This document shows, one piece after another, positions 42,143 through 50,166 of a stretch of DNA of 64,000 bases. The DNA is from an uncultured Christensenellaceae bacterium. GTDB taxonomy: Bacteria > Bacillota > Clostridia > Christensenellales > Christensenellaceae. The translations under genes were made by a program, and so were the position numbers. The DNA lies in contig CAKROK010000001.1 of NCBI GenBank assembly GCA_934373295.1, positions 1 through 64,000 of the forward strand, in the 5' to 3' direction. Below the pieces are notes generated by a model. The model saw nothing but the letters and a program-made list of their open reading frames with translations, made no database searches and was not told where the DNA came from. The stretch's first letter is position 1. Each line of letters opens with the position of its first letter.

Positions 42143-43393
42143 TTAGTGTGACGGAACGGCCTCCCCGACATCCGAAAGTATTATCTTATCGGATCCGCCC
42201 GCCTCGCCCTGCGGCGGCTCAAAGGTAGCCTGTTTTTCGGAAGTCACGTTCAATATTCCCGCCTTATAGCCCTGTTTTTGAAGAACAGGCAATACGGATT
42301 GTATCCACGTGACCTTCCTGCAAATATCGCTCGTGGACGCGATGTCCCCAAAGTGGACCTCTATCCCGTCCGAGGTTTTCATTTTTACCGAACCCATATC
42401 CGATAGATCGATAGATTCTATTTTATCGGTCAAGTAATGCGCCTCGATCTCCTTTAAGAGCATACACAGCTTTTCCGTCTTTGAAGAATCGTCCGTCCTC
42501 ACGGCGTATGCGAGCGAATAATCCGTGATATTGAGCCCGCTTATCAGGGGCAGCTCCCTCGTGACGTCGGATTGCGCGATAGCCACGCCTTCGTCGTCTA
42601 TTATCAGCTTTTTTCCGTCGGAAAGCTCAAACTGCGCGGCCTCGCTGCGCTCCTTGACCTTTATTATCAGCTTGCCGGGAAACTCGAAATCCAGCCCGAT
42701 GAAATCCAGCTGAGGTACGCTCTCTATTTTCTGCTCACATGTTCCCTTGTCTATCGTGAAAAAGTGATCCCCGAGGTTTATGCCGGATATTTTTATAATA
42801 TCCTCCGCAGAGACGGCCTTGTTTCCGTCGACCACGATCACCTCCGCGCGCACGAACCAATACGCCGCAAACACGATAAGCGATATCAGCATGAGCGTGA
42901 GCAGAAAAACGACGATTTTTAAAGTATTCGCCTTTTTCTTGGGCTTTGCTCCCTTGCTATCAGCTTTTTGCGGAGTATTCTGCGCGGCTTTTCGCTGGGA
43001 CTGTTTGGCGTCCGTCCTCGTTTTTTCGCCTGTCGGTTTAGCCGTTTGTTTGGGCTTTTTAGGCGTATCAGATGTTTTTTTACCGTCTATCCTATCGCGG
43101 CTCGCGCTGCGCTGTGTCTGTTTGGCGTCGGTTTTGGATGAAGCGGTTGTCTTGCGGGCGCGCGGCTGTGACTTCTGCGATTTGGGCGCGGATGTGCTCT
43201 TTATATCCGCCGCAAACGCCGGCCAGCTGACGTATTCCTCCTTTAAAACTGCCTTTTGACGCGGTTTTTTTGTACTCGAAGCCGAAGAGCGTCTTTTTGC
43301 GCTGAAATCCGTCAGCTCAAGCTCTTTACTCGTCTCTTTTTTCGCTCCCTCGTTTAAAAGGTCGATGTTAAAGAAGTTTTTGTTGTCAGCCAT
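42143..43393 (-). CDS. ftsQ: Cell division protein FtsQ/DivIB
   Basis: This 416-residue bitopic protein has a long cytosolic N-terminus (about 150 residues, rich in Lys, Ser, Thr and Gln), a TM helix (about 155-178), a POTRA domain beginning at VIVVDGNKAVSAEDIIKISG, and an FtsQ beta domain with LIIKVKERSEAAQFEL-type sequence. It is part of the FtsQ-L-B divisome complex. It is longer than average because of the charged N-terminus. It lacks the usual murB/ftsA neighbours here. Confidence 0.88.
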   Translation of the reverse strand: MADNKNFFNIDLLNEGAKKETSKELELTDFSAKRRSSASSTKKPRQKAVLKEEYVSWPAFAADIKSTSAPKSQKSQPRARKTTASSKTDAKQTQRSASRDRIDGKKTSDTPKKPKQTAKPTGEKTRTDAKQSQRKAAQNTPQKADSKGAKPKKKANTLKIVVFLLTLMLISLIVFAAYWFVRAEVIVVDGNKAVSAEDIIKISGINLGDHFFTIDKGTCEQKIESVPQLDFIGLDFEFPGKLIIKVKERSEAAQFELSDGKKLIIDDEGVAIAQSDVTRELPLISGLNITDYSLAYAVRTDDSSKTEKLCMLLKEIEAHYLTDKIESIDLSDMGSVKMKTSDGIEVHFGDIASTSDICRKVTWIQSVLPVLQKQGYKAGILNVTSEKQATFEPPQGEAGGSDKIILSDVGEAVPSH

Positions 43394-43453
43394 CTTGCTC
43401 TCCTCGCAAGCTAAGCTATCATACCGTTAAAATCACTTAATAAGAAAAACTCA

Positions 43454-43801
43454 TCAACCGGGCGGCCACTGCATAGATCTCCCGCCTATTACATGAAAAT
43501 GCAGATGCGGGACGCTCTGCTGTCCGTTCTCGCCGATGTTCGAAACGACTCTGAAGCCGTCCTTGTCTATCCCCTCCTGCTTCGCGACGATGCCGATAAC
43601 CTCGAAAATGCGCGATAAAAGCTCTTTATCCTCGGATGGGGAAATCTCCGTAACGCTCTTTATGTGCTTTTTGGGGATGACAAGCACGTGCGTGGGCGCC
43701 TGGGGGGATATGTCCCTGAAAGCGTAGACGAGGTCGTCCTCATAGACCTTTGTCGAGGGTATTTCACCCGCAGCTATTTTGCAAAATAAGCAATCTTCCA
43801 T
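43454..43801 (-). CDS. HIT family (histidine triad) nucleotide-binding protein
   Basis: This 115-residue HINT-type hydrolase, starting at ATG 43801 (AGGAG upstream), has the zinc-type start MEDCLFCKI and the histidine triad HLHFHVIGG near the C-terminus. It cleaves nucleoside phosphoramidates. The frame opens at 43834, but the start at 43801 matches the family and has a better ribosome binding site. It begins 14 bp after mtaB ends. Confidence 0.93.
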   Translation of the reverse strand: MEDCLFCKIAAGEIPSTKVYEDDLVYAFRDISPQAPTHVLVIPKKHIKSVTEISPSEDKELLSRIFEVIGIVAKQEGIDKDGFRVVSNIGENGQQSVPHLHFHVIGGRSMQWPPG

Positions 43802-43814
43802 ATCGTTCTCCTTT

Positions 43815-45101
43815 TTAATCGACACATCTTCCATAGAGCTTTCCGCCCTTTTGGGAGATGATGTGTACCGTTTTTATCTCGTTTGGCTCGCCGTCCGCTA
43901 TTACGGTCAGGTGCCTGTCCGTGAGTCCTTCAAACATGCCCGCCTTTTCGGCGCTCGGCTGTTCGAACAACACCTTTTCGTCATGACCGACGAATTTTTC
44001 GGCGTACTCCCTCTCCAGCTTTTTGGAAAGCTCGCCGATTTGCGCCGCGCGGTGCTTCCTTACGTCCATGGGTACCTGCTTCATGGCAGCTGCGCGCGTC
44101 CCCTCCCGCTCCGAATAGGGAAAGACGTGTATGCGTGAAAAGCCTATCTGTTCAATGAATTTTAACGTGCTTAAATGCTCGCTCTCCGTCTCCTCCGGAA
44201 AGCCCGCGATTATATCCGTCGTCAGCGCGGGGTTTTCAAAATATCGACGCAAATTCGCGACATATTGCGCAAACTCCTGCGCGGTGTACTTTCTGTTCAT
44301 GCGCTGTAATACGCTCGTGCAGCCGCTCTGTAGCGAGAGGTGAAATTGTCTGCACAGTTTATTTAATTTCGACGCGCGCCGGCAAAAATCCTCTGTCAGC
44401 AGGGACGGTTCAAGCGAACCCAACCTTATCCTCTCTATCCCGTCGACCTTATCCGCCGCCTCCATCACGTCTATCAGCCCGATGCCGTCTAAGTCCTTGC
44501 CGTATGAGCCGATGTGTATGCCCGTAAGCACGACCTCCTTAACGCCGCTCTCGGCGAGCGCGCGCTCCTCCGAAAGGATGTCCTCAAGCGACCTCGAGCG
44601 TACTCTGCCGCGCGCATACGGGATGATGCAGTAGCTGCAAAAATTATCGCAGCCCTCGCCTATTTTGATGTATCCGCGCGTCCTCTCGCCGCTCTTTGAT
44701 ATGGCGAGCTGCTCAAAATCGCGTTCGTTGTTCATGGGCAAAACGGCGTCCACCTTTTCGCCGGACAGCGCGCGCAGCGCCACGTCGTAAATATGCGCCC
44801 TGTTTTTCGTCCCGATGACCGCACTCACGCCCTCTATCGCGAGTATCTGCGCAGAATTTCTCTGCGAAAGACAGCCGCAGACTATTACGCATGAGTCGGG
44901 GTTCTGCCTGATGGCGCGGTGTATCATCTGGCGGGATTTTCTGTCCGCAATATTTGTGACGGTACACGTGTTTATGAGGTATATATCCGCCTTTTTAGAA
45001 AAATCCACCGTCTCGACGCCGTGGCTCTCCATGATCTCCTGCATCGCCTCGGTATCATATTGATTGACCTTGCAGCCGAGGGTCATATATGCCGCCTTCA
45101 T
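43815..45101 (-). CDS. mtaB: tRNA threonylcarbamoyladenosine methylthiotransferase MtaB
   Basis: This radical SAM methylthiotransferase of about 428 residues converts t6A37 to ms2t6A37 in tRNA. Features are the N-terminal MiaB-type cysteines (TLGCKVNQYD, NTCTVT, CGC), the radical SAM CDNFCSYC motif, and a C-terminal TRAM-like region. ATG 45101 lies 1 bp after the rsmE stop; an upstream in-frame ATG at 45119 would overlap rsmE. The prmA-rsmE-mtaB order is common in Firmicutes. Confidence 0.94.
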   Translation of the reverse strand: MKAAYMTLGCKVNQYDTEAMQEIMESHGVETVDFSKKADIYLINTCTVTNIADRKSRQMIHRAIRQNPDSCVIVCGCLSQRNSAQILAIEGVSAVIGTKNRAHIYDVALRALSGEKVDAVLPMNNERDFEQLAISKSGERTRGYIKIGEGCDNFCSYCIIPYARGRVRSRSLEDILSEERALAESGVKEVVLTGIHIGSYGKDLDGIGLIDVMEAADKVDGIERIRLGSLEPSLLTEDFCRRASKLNKLCRQFHLSLQSGCTSVLQRMNRKYTAQEFAQYVANLRRYFENPALTTDIIAGFPEETESEHLSTLKFIEQIGFSRIHVFPYSEREGTRAAAMKQVPMDVRKHRAAQIGELSKKLEREYAEKFVGHDEKVLFEQPSAEKAGMFEGLTDRHLTVIADGEPNEIKTVHIISQKGGKLYGRCVD

Positions 45102-45102
45102 T

Positions 45103-45819
45103 TCAGCACCCCGTCTCATAGGAGACTATCGCGCAAAGCGCTATCGCGGCGGTCTCCGCGCGAAGTATGCGCGTGCCCAGGCTTACGGAATGTGCGCCCA
45201 GTTCAATTATACGCTCTGCCTCCGCTTCGGTAAAGCCGCCCTCCGGCCCGATTATGAGCGCGATATCTTCATTTGTGCAGTTAAGCGCATCTTTAAGGCT
45301 GCCCTCGCTCGCCTCATATGCGAACAATACATTATCATGCTTTGTGATATTTTGTTCGAGCTGTTTAAATGTCATGGGTAATAATACCTCGATTTGACCG
45401 GCTCGTCCGCACTGTTTCACCGCCTCAAAGGCTATGCGCTTAAAGCGTTCGTTCGCCTTTACCGCGCTCTTTTCATCTGGGACCTTTACACAGCGCGAGG
45501 ATATGAACGGTCTAAACGAGCTTATGCCCAGCTCGACGCATTTTTGCACTACAAGCTCCATCTTATCGGATTTCGTATACGCCATGTACAGCGTTATATT
45601 CTTCTTCGGCTCGGCGTCACAGCCCCTGAATTCCTCGGCAAGCGCGGTGCAGCACTCCGGGTCGACTTTATCCAAGGTGCATATCCACTCGCCTCTGCCC
45701 TCCGGCGCTATTATCTTATCGCCGACTTCCATGCGAAGCACACGCGCGATGTGTTTGGATTCCTGCGCACCGAAATACGCTCGTCCGTCCTCTATCCTGT
45801 CCGGAAAAAACCTTCTCAT
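45103..45819 (-). CDS. rsmE: 16S rRNA (uracil1498-N3)-methyltransferase RsmE
   Basis: This 238-residue SPOUT-class methyltransferase modifies U1498 in the decoding site. The SAM-binding knot carries IGPEGGFTEAEAE and SLGTRILRAETAAI, both RsmE signatures; the N-terminal PUA-like domain begins MRRFFP. It abuts prmA and mtaB in one operon. Confidence 0.95.
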   Translation of the reverse strand: MRRFFPDRIEDGRAYFGAQESKHIARVLRMEVGDKIIAPEGRGEWICTLDKVDPECCTALAEEFRGCDAEPKKNITLYMAYTKSDKMELVVQKCVELGISSFRPFISSRCVKVPDEKSAVKANERFKRIAFEAVKQCGRAGQIEVLLPMTFKQLEQNITKHDNVLFAYEASEGSLKDALNCTNEDIALIIGPEGGFTEAEAERIIELGAHSVSLGTRILRAETAAIALCAIVSYETGC

Positions 45820-46779
45820 TTACGCCTTATGCCGCGCGGTTATCGCCGCCCAGTCGTCCTTCCTGCGAATGTCCATTATCCTGAAGCCCGCTCTGTCCAG
45901 CGCGAACACGACATCCTCCACCCGCTCGGTGATAATGCCCGAGGTTATGAGTGTTCCGTCGTGCGCGAGATACCTCTTAAACAGGCCGCTCATCGCTATG
46001 ACGACGTCCGCGACGATGTTCGCCACGACGATATCATACTTTCTCTTGCCTATCTCATCCGCAAGCGCATCGTCCTGCAAGATATTTCCCAAATACAGCT
46101 TGAAGTTATCGAGGTTTATGTCATTCATCTGCGCATTTTCGGTAGAAACGCGGATGGAATCCTCCTCGATATCCACGCCGGTGACGTCTCCCGCGCCAAG
46201 GAGCATCGCGCCCACGGACAAAATGCCGCTGCCGCAGCCCATATCCAGCACGCTGTCCCCCTCTTTCACGACGTCCTCGAGCGTCTCAAGGCAGAGCTGT
46301 GTAGTCGCGTGTGTGCCCGTTCCAAAGCTGGAGGAGGGGTCGATCTCAAGCACAATCCTGCCTTCCGCATCGGGCAGCTCCTCCCACGAGGGCTTTATCA
46401 TTATATTTCTGCCTATTTTAATGGGCTTAAAGTACTTTTTCCAATTATTCGCCCAATCTTCCTCGCGCATACCAACAAATGAAAGCTCGCTTTCAATGGA
46501 ATATTCCTCTTTAAGACGAGCCAATTGCGCCTTGACCGCGTTAAGCGTCTCCATACCCTGCGCGTTTTCCGGAAGATATATCTTCACGGACGCGGGAGCA
46601 TCTTTAAGCTGCATGACGTCGTCCTCGATATAATCATAATAACATGAATTCTCCAAAAATTCGTCAAATTCCCGCGGATCCTCTATTTCAAAACCGGTAA
46701 TGCCCGCCATGATGAGCGCGCCCATCACCGTGTCGATATTGCTTGCGTCAATTGTTATTTTTACCTGCTGCCACTCCAT
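45820..46779 (-). CDS. prmA: Ribosomal protein L11 methyltransferase PrmA
   Basis: This 319-residue SAM-dependent enzyme trimethylates ribosomal protein L11. The SAM site DMGCGSGILSVGA and the NIVADV motif are clear, and the N-terminal L11-binding region includes WANNWKKYFKP. It follows the GntR gene by 10 bp and abuts rsmE. Confidence 0.95.
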   Translation of the reverse strand: MEWQQVKITIDASNIDTVMGALIMAGITGFEIEDPREFDEFLENSCYYDYIEDDVMQLKDAPASVKIYLPENAQGMETLNAVKAQLARLKEEYSIESELSFVGMREEDWANNWKKYFKPIKIGRNIMIKPSWEELPDAEGRIVLEIDPSSSFGTGTHATTQLCLETLEDVVKEGDSVLDMGCGSGILSVGAMLLGAGDVTGVDIEEDSIRVSTENAQMNDINLDNFKLYLGNILQDDALADEIGKRKYDIVVANIVADVVIAMSGLFKRYLAHDGTLITSGIITERVEDVVFALDRAGFRIMDIRRKDDWAAITARHKA

Positions 46780-46788
46780 AATTTCACC

Positions 46789-47571
46789 TCAATCAATTTT
46801 TCTAAGGAAGGAGATGTTTTCACCCTTCAGTTCGACTTCATAACGGCACCTATCGCCCCTTACGAGCATTATCGCCATTTCGAACACCACGCCCTCCGCA
46901 TCCTCCGATACTCGTTGTACAAAAAACGCGCTGCTGCCCGTCCGCGTGTTTAAAAGCTCCGCTTCGTTTGCGTCTATTATTGTAACGTCGTAGCTCTCCA
47001 CGGCGCGCGCGGGCTTTAACCCGCTCACGTTTTCCAGCGTGCTGTATAACGGCTTATCGCGCAGAACGTCCTTTGAAAGCTGCGGACACAGGCGCACAGG
47101 GACAAAATCCGTCTCCAGCATGAGCGGCTGACCGTTCGCCCGCCGCAATCTCACGAATTTAAAGACGTCCTCCCCCTCCTTGAGCTTCATCCTCTCTATT
47201 AGGTCGCCCGTCGCAGGGATAGTCTCAAAGGATAACAGCTCAGATGAGGATTCCAGCCCGAGCATACTCATCTCCGCTGAAAAGCTGTAAAGATTTTTTA
47301 AGGTGCGCTTCAGCTTGGGCGAGGTCACGAACGTCCCCTTGCCGCGGTATCTCGCGATGATGCCCTCCTGCTCAAGCGCGGAAAACGCCTGTCTGATGGT
47401 GGAGCGGGACACGCCGAACTTTTCGCAAAGCTCCATTTCCGCCGGCAGCATATCGCCCTCACGCAATGTGCCGCTGTCGATGGAGCGCTTTATTATTGTT
47501 ATGAGCTGTTGATACAGCGGAGTCTGTGAATAGTAATCCAGCTCGCTGTCCATTATAGAGCGCATGTTCAT
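46789..47571 (-). CDS. GntR/HutC-family transcriptional regulator
   Basis: This 260-residue regulator has an N-terminal winged helix (LPAEMELCEKFGVSRSTIRQAF, given here as GVSRSTIRQA within about 40-60) and a UTRA effector-binding domain (about 100-250), the HutC subfamily layout that binds sugar-phosphate or amine ligands. ATG 47571 lies 6 nt after AGGAG. It follows the BMC operon by 60 bp beyond a hairpin (47595-47617) and precedes prmA by 10 bp. No promoter of its own was found, so it may be read by leakage from the BMC operon; it is the best candidate regulator for that operon. Confidence 0.88.
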   Translation of the reverse strand: MNMRSIMDSELDYYSQTPLYQQLITIIKRSIDSGTLREGDMLPAEMELCEKFGVSRSTIRQAFSALEQEGIIARYRGKGTFVTSPKLKRTLKNLYSFSAEMSMLGLESSSELLSFETIPATGDLIERMKLKEGEDVFKFVRLRRANGQPLMLETDFVPVRLCPQLSKDVLRDKPLYSTLENVSGLKPARAVESYDVTIIDANEAELLNTRTGSSAFFVQRVSEDAEGVVFEMAIMLVRGDRCRYEVELKGENISFLRKID

Positions 47572-47594
47572 CAAAATCTCCTGAATTTAAAGAA

Positions 47595-47617
47595 ATCCGC
47601 CGAAAAAAGCGGCGGAT
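47595..47617 (-). terminator. Hairpin ending the BMC operon
   Basis: ATCCGCCG (47595-47602) pairs perfectly with CGGCGGAT (47610-47617) around a 7-nt loop. On the minus strand it is followed by TTTCTTT, so termination may be partial and allow read-through into the GntR gene. Confidence 0.6.
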
Positions 47618-47630
47618 ATTCGTCAATTAA

Positions 47631-48383
47631 TTACTTGTTTAACGCTTCCTGAGCGACGGACACAGATGCCGAAAGGCCGATCCTGTCCGCACCTGCGTCG
47701 AATAAGGTCATGGCAGTCTCAAGCGTCTTTACGCCACCATCGATCTTTATGCCGATGCCCCTGCCGAGAATCGAGCGGACGTATTTAACGTCCTCGACAA
47801 CTGCCTTTTTGCCCGTGAGCGCGTTGCTTATCTTACAAAACTGCACGCCGCTGCTGCGTATTATGAGCAGCGCCCTCTCTCTTTCGGAAGGCGTCAAAAC
47901 GCCCTGTTCATATATCGCCTTTAGCTGAACTCTGCCCTTGGCCGCGTCCACCATTGCGTCGAGGTCCCTTCTTGCGTCGTCGATGCGGCCGCTCTTTATG
48001 GCGTTTATGCTCAAAGAAACGTCAAGCTCATCCGCGCCGTTTGCCGCACATTCGCGAATCTCCGCGACCTTTGCCGCGGTGGATTCACAGCCGTGCGGGA
48101 AGCCGACGGCAGAGCAGACCAGAACGCCCGAATCCTTTAACTGCCTTGAAGCAAAGGGAATAAAATAGGGGCTGACGACGATATTCGCAAAGCGATATTT
48201 CTTCGCCTCCTCACATCCCTTGATGATGCGCTCAAGCGCAGTATCGGGGTTTAAAAGAGAATGCTCGAGCTTGCCCGCGACCTCGTCCGGCCTTATGGAA
48301 AAACGAGCCTCCTCGATCTTCTGGCTTTCGACCTCGGCTAAAACCTTCTGCGTGACCTCGGCGATGATCTTATCTATATCCAT
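47631..48383 (-). CDS. deoC: Deoxyribose-phosphate aldolase, BMC-associated
   Basis: This 250-residue aldolase splits 2-deoxyribose 5-phosphate into glyceraldehyde 3-phosphate and acetaldehyde. Catalytic residues of the family are visible: Asp121 (ELDVSL), the Schiff-base Lys184 (FCKIS) and Lys213 (GIKIDGG). The usual KTSTG reads KISNALTG, a small insertion. An extra N-terminal amphipathic helix (DIDKIIAEVTQKVLAEVES) resembles an encapsulation peptide and would target it into the BMC lumen. It is the last gene of the BMC operon and gives its likely pathway: acetaldehyde release inside the shell, as in the sugar-phosphate-utilising (SPU) BMC class. Confidence 0.9.
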   Translation of the reverse strand: MDIDKIIAEVTQKVLAEVESQKIEEARFSIRPDEVAGKLEHSLLNPDTALERIIKGCEEAKKYRFANIVVSPYFIPFASRQLKDSGVLVCSAVGFPHGCESTAAKVAEIRECAANGADELDVSLSINAIKSGRIDDARRDLDAMVDAAKGRVQLKAIYEQGVLTPSERERALLIIRSSGVQFCKISNALTGKKAVVEDVKYVRSILGRGIGIKIDGGVKTLETAMTLFDAGADRIGLSASVSVAQEALNK

Positions 48384-48396
48384 AGTATTTCTCCCG

Positions 48397-48687
48397 TCAA
48401 GTCGTCTTTATAATCTTTCCGTCAAGGCTGTAATGGTCGAGAACGCCGCAGATGGTTATATCCGAAATCAGCCCCTTGTCCTCAAAGAGCATTTTTGCGG
48501 AGCCACCGTCCCTGCTCGTGAGGACTATGTCGCCTATGCCCGCATCAGCCGCGTCTAAGGCGATATCTCTCGAGCCGATGGGCTGCATGTTGAGATCAAG
48601 ATATTCTATTATCATCATTTTGCGTCCGTAATGCGTCTCCTCTTTTATAGTGGAGACTACATTGCCGACAACTCTCGCAATTCTCAA
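48397..48687 (-). CDS. BMC pentamer shell protein (EutN/CcmL family)
   Basis: This 96-residue EutN/CcmL-type protein would cap shell vertices as a pentamer. It starts at a TTG (48687) with AGAGG 8 nt upstream, giving MRIARVVGNVVSTIKEE, the family start. The DIVLTSRDGGSAK stretch is the conserved turn. It is one of four pentamer-type genes in this operon and lies between deoC and a hexamer gene. Confidence 0.92.
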   Translation of the reverse strand: MRIARVVGNVVSTIKEETHYGRKMMIIEYLDLNMQPIGSRDIALDAADAGIGDIVLTSRDGGSAKMLFEDKGLISDITICGVLDHYSLDGKIIKTT

Positions 48688-48706
48688 ATCAATCGCCTCT
48701 CAATAA

Positions 48707-48982
48707 TTACATCGTGGGAAGAATGCCCTCGACGTCGTCATGCGGTCTGGGGATTACGTGTACGCCGTAGAGGTCGCCCACTCTCTTTGCGGCAGCCGCG
48801 CCTGCTTCAACAGCAGCCTTAACAGCGCCGACGTCGCCCCTTACCATTACGGTAACGAGACCGGAACCGATCTTTTCCTTGCCGATGAGGTGTACGTTAG
48901 CCGCCTTGACCATAGCATCCGCAGCTTCGATAGAGCCGATGAGGCCCTTTGTTTCTACCATTCCGAGTGCCTGCTTTTCCAT
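48707..48982 (-). CDS. BMC hexamer shell protein (PduA/EutM type)
   Basis: This 91-residue single-domain BMC protein forms hexamers that tile the shell facets. The family signature [20 protein letters not shown], the pore-region [18 protein letters not shown] and [12 protein letters not shown] are present. It is 87/91 identical to the neighbouring 49287 gene, so one is a recent duplicate. Confidence 0.95.
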   Translation of the reverse strand: MEKQALGMVETKGLIGSIEAADAMVKAANVHLIGKEKIGSGLVTVMVRGDVGAVKAAVEAGAAAAKRVGDLYGVHVIPRPHDDVEGILPTM

Positions 48983-49003
48983 TTTAAAAAGTCTCCTCTC
49001 AAA

Positions 49004-49270
49004 TTATAATACTTCGTTGTAATCGTCGATAAAGCCTATGATAGCTAAATCACAGGGGACAAGCCCGTTCCTGAACACCAAAGAGCCTTCCTTGGAGGCG
49101 ATCATATATACGAAATCTCCCACACCGGCCTGACGCGTCGCATCCCCGGCGATCACCCTCTTTGAGGGCTTGCCGTTGACGATTGTCTCAACCACTAAGA
49201 GCTTCACTCCGGTGAGATTTTCATTTTTTACAGTGGACACGACCGAGCCGATAACTCTTCCGACATTCAT
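49004..49270 (-). CDS. BMC pentamer shell protein (EutN/CcmL family)
   Basis: This 88-residue protein starts MNVGRVIGSVVSTVKNENL, the EutN/CcmL pattern, and includes GVGDFVYMIASKEGSLVF. It is one of four vertex-type proteins of the operon. It lies between the two hexamer genes; its ribosome binding site is weak, so coupling to the gene before it is likely. Confidence 0.92.
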   Translation of the reverse strand: MNVGRVIGSVVSTVKNENLTGVKLLVVETIVNGKPSKRVIAGDATRQAGVGDFVYMIASKEGSLVFRNGLVPCDLAIIGFIDDYNEVL

Positions 49271-49286
49271 TTAACGCACCGTCTTT

Positions 49287-49577
49287 TTACGCTTCTTTTG
49301 CTTCCATGGAAGGAAGGATGCCCTCGACGTCGTCATGCGGTCTGGGGATTACGTGTACGCCGTAGAGGTCGCCCACTCTCTTTGCGGCAGCCGCGCCCGC
49401 TTCAACAGCCGCCTTGACTGCGCCGACGTCGCCCCTTACCATTACGGTAACGAGACCGGAGCCAATCTGCTCCTTGCCGATGAGGTGTACGTTCGCCGCC
49501 TTTACCATTGAATCAGCCGCTTCGATTGCGCCGATGAGACCCTTGGTTTCTACCATTCCGAGTGCCTGTTTTTCCAT
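49287..49577 (-). CDS. BMC hexamer shell protein (PduA/EutM type), second copy
   Basis: This 96-residue single-domain BMC protein differs from the 48707 copy at only four of 91 shared positions and adds a short EAKEA tail. AGGAGA lies before the ATG. It is probably the major facet protein with its twin. Confidence 0.95.
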   Translation of the reverse strand: MEKQALGMVETKGLIGAIEAADSMVKAANVHLIGKEQIGSGLVTVMVRGDVGAVKAAVEAGAAAAKRVGDLYGVHVIPRPHDDVEGILPSMEAKEA

Positions 49578-49619
49578 TTTTGATTCTCCTTTTAAACTTT
49601 TATAGCTCTATATTCGTTA

Positions 49620-50165
49620 TTATACAAGTGATGCGAAAAGATCCGCATGGGGGGAAGGAATGACGACGCTTTCCGCCATGAGACCGGATATCTCCTCAAG
49701 ACCCTCAGCAGCTGCCACGGATGCACGAACCGCCGCGACCTCGCCCGTCATGGTGATGAACGCCTTGCCGCCTAAGCCTCTGCCTAATCTTATCTCGATG
49801 AGCGTGATGTCCGCCGCCTTGACCGCCGTATCCGCCGCCAATATAGCCGCGGAAAGGGAGAACGTCTCCATAATGCCCACCGCGTTCATGTTTTCGACCT
49901 CGGTGCAGGAGGCGACCGCCGTAACGACCTGCGGATGAACGTTGGGGATGACTATCGTATCGACGAGCTTTTCCGCCGCCGTATTCACGCCCGCATCCAC
50001 CGCCGCGCGCACCGCCGCGACCTCGCCCGTGACCACGGCAATATACTTGCCCGCACAGACGGAATGCGCTGCGCTAAGGCTGACATCCGCCGCTTTAAGC
50101 ATAGCGTCCGCCGCCTCAATGCCCTTGGGTATGCTGTTTAATTCTACCATGCCTAATGCAATCAT
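49620..50165 (-). CDS. BMC tandem-domain shell protein, PduT-like
   Basis: This 181-residue protein has two BMC domains in tandem (about 1-90 and 93-181) and would form a pseudohexameric trimer. Its plan matches PduT, with a single pore-region cysteine (Cys37 in HSVCAGK) at the place where PduT uses a cysteine to hold a [4Fe-4S] cluster at the trimer axis. It directly follows a PduS-like gene, the known redox partner, so electron transfer across the shell is the likely role. Confidence 0.88.
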   Translation of the reverse strand: MIALGMVELNSIPKGIEAADAMLKAADVSLSAAHSVCAGKYIAVVTGEVAAVRAAVDAGVNTAAEKLVDTIVIPNVHPQVVTAVASCTEVENMNAVGIMETFSLSAAILAADTAVKAADITLIEIRLGRGLGGKAFITMTGEVAAVRASVAAAEGLEEISGLMAESVVIPSPHADLFASLV

Positions 50166-50166
50166 T

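Noticed and set aside
45394..46633. Long open frames on the plus strand opposite rsmE and prmA
   Set aside because: They are antisense shadows of conserved genes; they lack ribosome binding sites and family features and have biased composition.
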